DNA of 64,000 nucleotides from assembly GCA_949126835.1 (NCBI GenBank), contig OX421505.1, positions 9,563,783 to 9,627,782 of the forward strand. The letters run 5' to 3'. This document shows, piece by piece, positions 1-10,200 of the stretch. Origin of the DNA: Anisus vortex. Lineage: Eukaryota > Mollusca > Gastropoda > Planorbidae. The notes beneath the pieces are model-generated. The model did no database searches. It saw only the letters and a list, made by a program, of their open reading frames with translations, and was not told the origin of the DNA. Each line of letters begins with the position of its first letter. The stretch's first letter is position 1. Both the position numbers and the translations under genes were made by a program.

Positions 1-1229
1 AATAGGGATATGAACTTCAGTAGGGATAGGGACTTACATGGAGAAACAGATACCTTACTTTCCCATATCACTAAAGTCTGCAGGCCTATTGATCGGTTGT
101 TTAAAATAAATTGAGCCTTTTTTGATTATGTTTGCCTTATGCACCATTGAAACCATTTTTAAGGAAAGTTTCATAATTAGGGTGAATATTTAGTAAATTT
201 TATGTTTAAAAGGTATGCATTTTTGAGATATTAAAAGGCAGTATAATCCGGGAAGTCAGGGTGTGACTTATGCGCGGGTCAATGACAACATATAGCCTAA
301 GAAAAAAAAGTTATGAACTAGGGGTGCGACTTATACACCGGTGCGACTTATACACGAGTATATACGGTAACTAGATAAATATAAAAAAATAAGCATTTTA
401 TGCACATAAATAGATACATAAGTCTTTATGCATTTATAAAAATACAAAGTTTTAAAAGTTTAATAGTGCTATATATGCATTAAAATACATCGTTTTAAAT
501 TATTATTATTTATTATTAGTTTTATTTATTATACAACAAAAAAAATATATGTTTTCCTCAATTATTTCCTCGCGCAAAAAGCCAAAACGGCTCGTGCCAA
601 AACGGCTGAGCCAAAACGTCACGTACCGCAGATTAATAGATAGATAAATATAGATATGTAGATACATAGGTAATGAGATATATAGGTATATAGATAGGTA
701 TATATATATATATATATATATATAGGCCTATATAAGCTTATATTGGAAGGTAGGTAAGTATTTTAGGTAGGCTATGTAGAGATATAAAGGTAGATAAATA
801 GGCATGTGTGTGGGTACATAGATACATATATCCATAAACATGTAGATTGGAAGATAGATAGATACGTAGACAGATTGGAGGGGGGGTAGATTATATACGG
901 TATATATATCGATAGATAGGTCGAAAGAGTAATGTATAAGATAATACTCGGACCACGGATGAGCGTAGGACGCAATAATCTTTCTCTATAGAAGGAGCGT
1001 CTGTAATGTATAAGATAAAGAGAGTAGGGCTAGATAAATAGATAGGTAGATATGTTAATAGATGGAGTTCTACATAAATAGATATCCACACTGATTGTTC
1101 GATATACACATAAAAAGGTAAAAAGGCAAAAAAAAACCTGTATATGTATATTTAAAGACAGATCTATATATAAATATACATGTACGTACACTGTACGTAT
1201 ACACTGCACATCTGTATACTTGAGTATAG
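1..1229. other. AT-rich upstream region, no gene seen
   Basis: No coding exon is recognisable. The stretch holds AT-rich low-complexity DNA, a short TA run near 700-722, imperfect TAGATA/TAGGTA-type simple repeats from about 630 to 880, and a LINE-C tail near 930-1020. Any 5' exon of the downstream LRR gene would have to lie here or left of the window; none was identified. Confidence 0.5.
930..1022 (+). mobile_element. LINE-C 3' tail fragment
   Basis: Carries the family's terminal block: CTCGGACCACGGATGAGCG, then AATAATCTT, a TATAGAAGGAGCGTCTGTAA block and a TATAAGATAA end. The same tail follows the protein-coding LINE fragment at 11928-12335. Only the 3' end is present here, as expected of a 5'-truncated insertion. 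Confidence 0.7.
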
Positions 1230-3499
1230 ATGAAGAAAGTTCCCAAGTCAATCTATGAAATAGGAGGCGAGGTCGATCTGTCCCACAACCAACTCGTGGA
1301 GCTGCCCTCTGCGTCTGTGAAGTCCCCGGGGCTGAGAAAGTTGGACGTGTCTCACAACAAGATCACTGAGATACCAGACAATATCAACATTGTATACACA
1401 CTCGTATGGCTGGACCTGTCCTATAACTGTCTAGAGGTAATTCTATAACTGTCTAGAGGTAATTCTATAACTGTCTAGAGGTAATTCTATAACTGTCTAG
1501 AGGTAATTTTATAACTGTCCAGAGGTAATTCTATAACTGTCTATTGGTAATTTTATAACTGTCTAGAGGTAATTCTATAATTGTCTAGAGGTAATTCTAT
1601 AACTGTCTAGAGGTAATTCTATAACTGTCTTAAAGGTAATTGTATAACTGTCTAGTAGTAATTTTATACTTGTGTTAATTTTATAACTGTCTAGAGGTAA
1701 TCTTATAATTGTATAGAGGTACTTTAATAACAGTCTAGAGGTAATTCTATAACTATCTAGAGGTAATTGTATAACTGTCTATAGGTAATTCTATAACTGT
1801 CTAGAGGTAATTGTTTAACTGTCTAGAGGTAATTCTATAACTGTCTAGAGGTAATTGTATAACTGTCTAGAGGTAATTCTATAACTGTCTAGAGGTAATT
1901 GTATAACTGTCTAGAGGTAATTGTATAACTGTCTAGAGGTAATTCTATAACTGTCTAGACGTAATTCTATAACTGTCTAGAGGTAATTCTATAACTGTCT
2001 AGAGGTAATTCTATAACTGTCTAGAGGTAATTCTATAACTGTATAGAGGTAATTGTATAAGTGCCTAGAGGTCATTGTATAACTGTCTAGAGGTAATTGT
2101 ATAACTGTCTAGAGGTCATTGTATAACTGTCTAGAGGTAATTCTATAACTGTCTATTGGTAATTTTATAACTGTCTAGAGGTAATTCTATAATTGTCTAG
2201 AGGTAATTGTATAACTGTCTAGTGGTAATTTTATACTTGTGTTAATTTTATAACTGTCTAGAGGTAATCTTATAATTGTATAGAGGTACTTTAATAACAG
2301 TCTAGAGGTAATTCTATAACTGTCTAGAGGTAATTCTATAACTGTCTAGAGGTAATTCTATAACTGTCTAGAGGTAATTGTATAACTGTCTAGAGGTAAT
2401 TGTATAACTGTCTAGAGGTAATTGTATAACTGTCTAGAGGTAATTCTATAACTGTCTAGAGGTAATTCTATAACTGTCTAGAGGTAATTCTATAACTGTC
2501 TAGAGGTAATTCTATAACTGTCTAGAGGTAATTCTATAACTGTCTAGAGGTAATTTTATAACTGTCTAGAGGTAATTCTATAAATGTATAGAGGTAATTG
2601 TATAAGTACCTAGAGGTCATTGTATAACTGTCTAGAGGTAATTGTATAACTGTCTAGAGGTCATTGTATAACTGTCTAGAGGTAATTGTATAACTGCCTA
2701 GAGGTCATTGTATAACTGTCTAGAGGTAATTTTATAACTGTCTAGATGTAATTTATACTTGTGGTAATCTAATAACTGTCTAGAGGTAATCTTATAACTT
2801 CTAGAGGTACTTTAATAACAGTCTAGAGGTAATTTTATAACTGGCTAAACGTAATCTTATAACTGTCCTGAGGTAATTTTATAACTAGCTAAAGGTAATT
2901 TTAAAACTGTCTAGAGGTAATCTTATAACTGTCTAGAGGTGACAGTGACTCTATAACTGTCTAAGAGTAATTTTATAACTGTCTAGAGGTGTCTTTATGT
3001 TTGATATTTCCATTTTGTTTCAGGCGGTACCCCAAGAGCTTTCCCAGTTGAAATACTTACATTATTTGGACATCAGTCACAATCAATTGGTCTCACTTCC
3101 TGAAGTATTTGGCCCTCAGGTATCTGTAACAAAGTCCAACATTTCAATTACTTGTTTTTATTTCAGATCATATTTTAAACCTAGTGAGACGCAGTTCACC
3201 AGAGCATTAGGCAGAAACGTTTTATCTTCTTATCTTATACAATAAGGAAGCTCTTTCTATAAAGTAGATTCTTGCTTCCTATGCACATTCGTGGTTAGAG
3301 TCTAGTCCTGCATTTCTATTTGCAAAAGAAAAAAAATAAGCAAACGAGACACCGAAAAGTGGAATGTAAAATAGATATATAGATAGACAGATAGATAGGT
3401 GAGTAGATAAATAGTTAGATAGGTATGTTGATTGGATGATAGGTAGAGAAGTAGCCAGGTGGGTAGGTATATAATGTATATTGTTTTACAGCTTTGTGC

Positions 3500-3531
<32 letters not shown>

Positions 3532-3574
3532 CTGGATAGATAGATAGATAGATAGTTAGATAGATAGATAGCTG

Positions 3575-3615
<41 letters not shown>

Positions 3616-3670
3616 CGGGATAGATAGATAGATAGATAGATAGTTAGATAGATAGATTGATAGATAGCTG

Positions 3671-3712
<42 letters not shown>

Positions 3713-6700
3713 GCGGTCAAAAGATGGAGAGTATTTTTAAATAGAAAGAAGATAGATAAATAATAATGTTATTTATAGGCCCATAACGCTGCCAATAAAC
3801 ATAATGTAAAGCTCAGAGCACATTTAACATTGAGCAACAAATAATCAAGAACATGGATATAATTCTCGAGGCTGAATAGGATATAAATAGATAGAGTTCA
3901 ATACATGAAGAGCTAGATAAAATAAACAGATTGTTACATGGAAATATAAATAGTTAGACATACACAATGATAAACCTCTAGAAATATATCTACATTTGTC
4001 TTTCTGATTGTAGACTTTCTCTGTTGCTGTGTTGAAAGCTTCCAACAACAAGTTGACTTCGCTGCCGACAGACACCGGCTGGATGGAAGTCTTGGAGGAA
4101 CTCTACGTAGACAACAATGAGATTACGGAATTACCAAAAGAGATTCATAAACTTTATTATTTGAAGGTACGCACTCAGGAATATAAAACTTTTGGCTTCG
4201 AGTACTGTCTCTTGAATCAATTGGCCTATTTTATTGTAATAATTTTGTGGTTAGTGAAACGAGAAAATAAATTACTTTGTTGAAATATTACAACATATAA
4301 TTTGATCGTTTTCTAATAATGCAAAACTGGCGTGGGTCCTATAGAAACCCCAATTTTGAAAATTCGTCCCACTAAGGCCTCACAATCCTCTAGTATGCCG
4401 TGGTCACAGAAACTGGTGTACGTTGCTTAACCAGCCCTTTGGATCAATTTTGTCCGACGGGATACTTTACTTAAAAAAAAAATCAAGAACACCCCCCCCC
4501 CCCATTCCTCTTGTTGCAAGCGTTTATAAATTCTCCTTTTTCGTTACACCACCTATTATCTTGGCTTTTCTTTCTTCAGAAACTGGACCTATCTGGCAAC
4601 AAACTGACCAACATCGACGTCCTGGTGTCCGTGACGTCACTGGAGGAGCTCATCTTCGCCAACAACCAGGTGGAAGAGCTGCCCGAGTCAATCGACAAAC
4701 TCAAAAATTTGACCCGCCTTGACTTTACCGGAAACCGTGTCTACAACATCCCAAAGTCTATCGGCAGGTTTGTCTGTCGATACACATTCACGATTCACGA
4801 TTATCATCATTGATTGACCTTGACCTTGAGTTCCCTTTTTTTCGTCTTTTAGCCTAATACGCCAAAAATATGCTTAAATTAGTTTCACAAAATATGCAAA
4901 TGAATAGAAAACTTTATAATGTGAAGATGGCAGCTCAGTTAGACTAGCGTATACATTTCATATATTGTTATTTTGTCCAATAGAATCGGCTCTTTGAAAG
5001 ACATTTTGGGCGCCAACAACTCGATCACAGAAGTGGACGACTCCATGGGACGTCATCAACTACTTAAAACTTTGGACCTTGGATATAACAGGTATTGTGA
5101 TTTAGACGTTGCTGTTTTTTAGAAGTTTTACAGCATTCTAATTGTTTATAATTACGATAATATTATAATAGACCTACTTAAAAAATGATATAATTTCCTT
5201 ATAGTCTACAAGCTATAATTGTTTAGAATTTAGAAGCTCTGAAGTTAAATAATATTATACCTGTTTAGCTCCAAGTTGTGTAAACTCATAGACTTACTTA
5301 TCCAGTATGGATATCTATCTTACAGTCACGGTCATTGTCCATATAAGAGAATTCCAGTTGCTGGGCATGTCTATAGACATCTCTAATGTTTCCAAGGGTA
5401 ATTGGTTTACAATAGTAAATCTTTAGCATTGTTATAAAAAACAACCTCTATAACATCAGAACGGCAACTTTGTGTTTCCAAATTTTCACACCTTGGACTT
5501 TAGGGCGCCAATTATTAAACTGTCTTGTTTTTTTATGCCCCCAGAATCAGCACACTGCCTGAGGACCTGGTCCGCTGGAGAACTCTCGAGGTCCTGCGCG
5601 TCAGCAACAACGAGATCTCATTTCTTCCCCCGTCGGTGGAGAAGATGGAATGTCTGTACGAGATGGACCTCAGCAACAACAGGTTCACTGAGTGCTATTT
5701 CCCTAAACCTATAGAGGTGAAGAATTAAGTCAGTAAACTATGACACTTGCACCACAATCTTTACTCAACTTAAACATTAATAGTTATCAACATTGGAATT
5801 TAGTTGTCAAGAAATTATTCTAGTAATAGATATAAAGTCTTTAATGTTTGATCTCAGTAAAACTGAGATTTACGCTAACATATTATTTTAATTTATTTTT
5901 TTTCAATTCAATTCAAAGTACACATTTATAATCCAGTAAAATTACTTTTAAGAGGAAGAAAATCATAATAATCATACAAACTGGGTAGTTATTCTAATGT
6001 TAAAAATGTACATGTACATTCTTGAGTCATAAAATATTTATATAATTTTGTATACATATTTTGTATTTATATATCTTGTGTAATTTGATCATTGTAGAGA
6101 TATATAAATTGTAAGCCATTAATTTTTTTAAAGGAAACAAAAAAGAAATATGATTGAATATTAATGTAAAGAAAACGGTTAATTATTTCCCTTCATAATT
6201 AAATTATCAAAATTTGATGCTAGTGATACCAAACGAGTTAATTGTTTTAATATTACTAGTGTACTTCGGAAAATGCTCATCTATCTTAATTTGCCTTAAA
6301 TTAGGGAAACAGTTTATTGTTTCGAGCGGCAGCGCGTTGTACTGGCGATCCGAAGGTCCTGGGTTCGAATCCTGGTGGATTTTTTCCCCAGGACTTAAAG
6401 GTGTCCCTGAGTCTACTCAGCTACTCAGCCTACCTGACATTAGTTGGGGTAAAGTAAAGGCGGCTTGGCATTGTACTGGCCACACATCCCCTTTATGCCG
6501 TGGCCGCAGAAACTGGTGAACGCTGCTTCACCAGCCCTATGATCAGTTTGGTAAAAGCTAAAAGTGGTGCCTGTTTCCTAAAATTTCGCTCCCCCTAGCG
6601 TCAAAACCTGGCTTCGCCACTGCTACAATATAAGCAATTTCTATTTGATATAACTGATTCAGTAATCCATACAATTAAATCACAGACACACAACAAATAC

Positions 6701-7175
6701 TTTGAATTTGATCAAATTTTCTTCTTTATAAAGTGCTACTTCGGGTTACGAAAGTTAATTCGTTCCAGAACTCGGCTTGTAACCCGAAACGTTCGTAACA
6801 CAGAGATCAATGAAATATAGACAATCCGTTTCAAGATGTAACAATCTTTTGTTAAATAACATCCGGACGTTTATCTGACAAAATAAAATGGCAAAGGACA
6901 TGTGTATATCATGTATTAAAAAAAGAGAGAGAAACCAACAATATAAAATAAATGTCAAGTCAAACCATGGTCAAACTAGCTTTAGTCTATCTTTCTCGAT
7001 CATGGGCGATTTGTCACTTTCTTTGCTATTTTAAATCATCAGTTTCAGGAGTTTATTCGGTTGTTTCTTGGTAGCGTGTGCACTAAGCGGTGTTAGTAGT
7101 GCGTGACCTTCGTTTGTACTACACGTGATCGTTTGTGCACAACGTTACTGCTCTCTCTCTCTCTCTCTTTCCCTC

Positions 7176-7268
<93 letters not shown>

Positions 7269-10200
7269 TTATTTATCTATCTATCTATATCCTTCTCTCT
7301 CCCTCTCTTTCTCTCCTCTCTCTCTCTCTCTATCTCTCTCTCTTTCTCTATCTCTTTCTATCTCTCTATCTCTTTCTCCGTGTTGCCAGCGTTCGAAACC
7401 AGATGCACTGTTTGTTCGTAACCCGAATTGTTTGTCACCGGAAGCATTCGTTACCAGCGGTTCCATTCAACCGCTGTATAATATGTAATAGTTTAAATGT
7501 ATCGACAATGTGTTTCTGTTGCAATAAAAATGATGGCTGGTAATTTTTTTTATCATCGTGTAGATATTGAATTTGTCCAACAATCCCATACCTCCGCCGG
7601 CCGTGAACCAGGAATCGCCCATCATGTCTATAGGAGAAGGGGACAGCTGCCGGCGTCTGACTGCCCTGGACATCTCCAGCCTGAAGCTGGACTCCATCCC
7701 TCCCGCCCTCTTTAACTGCCGCCTGTTGGTCACTTTGAAGATTGCAAATAACCAGGTAGGTCAAGGTTTAAAGATTGCAAATAACCAGGTAGGTCAAGTT
7801 TTTTTTTTAATTTACTCAAATCGATCATCAGTAACAGTTTTAGACCATTGAAACAGAGGATTAACCAGCTGGTTTCGGGAAGCGCATATATTTTGTGGCC
7901 AGTATGATTTCTCAACGCATTCAATAAGATGTTAGAAAGAACAAACAATTTAGTTAGATATGTTAAACTTCTATTTCTCGTTCAATTACTTAATAAATGT
8001 TAGTCAGAATACTATATCAACCCAACATAAAGCAGATAATATTTGCCCATTGGTTGAATACTTGAAACAGTGGAACCAAAGAATTGAATTGAATTGTTGA
8101 ATTTCCGGCCCATCAACTTCGAAGGTTATATAGGGCCTTTTTGATAACGTTGTTGTCATTTTTTCTCTTGTATCCATTTTATTGTTCTTATATCTTTAAA
8201 TTCCGTTGTACAGTTGTATGTCTTTAATATAGTTTATTATATATTTTGGTTTAATTTTGCTGAAAAGTTCATGAAGAGTTCTACAGTAATAGAATGTACG
8301 TCCAATTTCACCAAATGTATTGCATTCCAACAAAATGTGAGGCACTGTTAAGTTGACATTACAGAGAGCACACATTGGGGCCATTTCTCGTTTTAAGAGA
8401 AAAGAATGTGTTAGTTGTGTATGTCCTGTATGTAGTCTGCAGAGAATAACTGCGTCCTTTCGAACAAGTTGGCCCGTATCATGCCAGGTTTTTGAGTTTT
8501 CCAAATACTGCAGTTTACTATAATAAGATGGGCCGCGTGTTATTTCTGCTATTTGATGACTACAATTACTTCTTTTCTGAATTCTCGATTCCCTTTTGCA
8601 CTGTACACTTTGTTTTATTCAATCGCTATGATTTTCTCAATGAAAAATTAAATTAAAATTAAAATAGAAAGTTGTATACAGCGGAAACATTTAGGTAAAC
8701 GTAGGAGCGTAGAAGTCATTTAAGACAGCCTTATTGGATGCGCACGGAAAAGGGCATATAAGCTCTAAAAATAGAGCAAGCGGTCCATCTTACTATAGTC
8801 TTTGGTGGAACACATTCGAGAATTATTCTGACAACTTTATGCTTCAAAATATTTCAATTATAAGGGCTGTAAAAAAAGTCAATATTGTTCAAACAGACAG
8901 TTTAACTGAAAGTAATTTTTTCCTATCATTTCTGACAGATAAAGGTGTTACCTGAGCAAGTGGGTAAACTGAAAAACTTGGAGTATCTGGACGCACGAAA
9001 TAATGAAATCACTGAGATACCAATGCAGATAGATCAACTGCATCAGCTGTTCTTCTTGGACCTGGCCCACAATGCAATAGTGGAGTTCCCCATGAATTTA
9101 GCCAAAGTATGTCCTGATTTTTGTACAACTTCATTTCATTTATTGTTATCATTTGATACTTTTCACATTTTAAAACTAAGAACAATGCTCACTGCTATGC
9201 AGGGGAAATGACTCATGTAAATCAATTGTAATATTAAGACAAGCAAGAGTTGTACAAAGTGGATAGAACTAGAGTTGTGTCTTGAGTGGGACGTAGAGCG
9301 CGGGGGTCTCGCTTGGTTGGACGGAGGTGGTCACGTGGCCAGAGACGCACGCGGTTGGAGTTAGTCTCCTGCAGAATCTTGTAACGTAAGGACGTATAAT
9401 TATTATTGGGATGGACTCAGAAGTAATTATCATATTTCTTGGACTTGTAATATTATTTCATTGATGTGAAATGTGAATTGCGATTTATGTGAATTAAATT
9501 TAATATGCTGCAGAGGAGTGTTCTTTTCATTTAATTATAAATTGAAAGTGTTGTTTAATTCATCTGTCGATGTTAGACAGTAAAAGCAAAGGTAAATACT
9601 ACTTTATTAAAATATAACATACGATCCGAAGAGACTGGAATTATTGTATAATGGGCAAGACAAAACGCCCCATTAACACTCACATAATGTATTAAATTGT
9701 TTAGATTCAGTACACACAACTTACTTACTACCTGCTACCACTCTCGGGATAAAGGCCGCCAACATGGGCTCTCCGGCGATCCCGGTCCTGGGCCAGTCTT
9801 TCCAACTGTCCCCAAGAGTGACCTGTTCTCTTGATGTTATCATCCAGGTCTCGGTGCCAGCTGCTGTTACAGGGTCGACCTTCTTTTCCTCTTCCTGATA
9901 GGAACTATGAGGAGGTGTTAGAAGCTGTTTTTATTTAGTGTGTACAATGAGGGTGTAAAATGATGTAAGAGAAAAAATTGTAAATAGATAGTTTCAATCT
10001 TTAACAAATATTTGAGAACAGTTTCACCAAATAGTTTGTTATGTTTGGTATACTTTCGTGAATCAAGAGTTTCAAATATCAAATAATTTTTTTTTAGTTC
10101 ATAATAAACGTGGGTCTATTTGTAGCTTATACATGGCTGACATTTTGTTTTATATAAAACATAAGAAACACAGTTTCAATTAGAGTTTATAACAGTTCGT

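Noticed and set aside
1421..2992. CRISPR-like regular array
   Set aside because: Units are contiguous 22-bp repeats without unique spacers, inside a eukaryotic intron.
6319..6400. tRNA gene (GGTTCGAATCC B box)
   Set aside because: The same block recurs about 13 times followed by a constant 200-bp body; it is the head of SINE-A and has no proper cloverleaf.
7103..7543. Long overlapping open frames (IYLSIYLS and SLSLSL)
   Set aside because: They are translations of CTAT and CT microsatellites, open in several frames at once, with no splice or start support.
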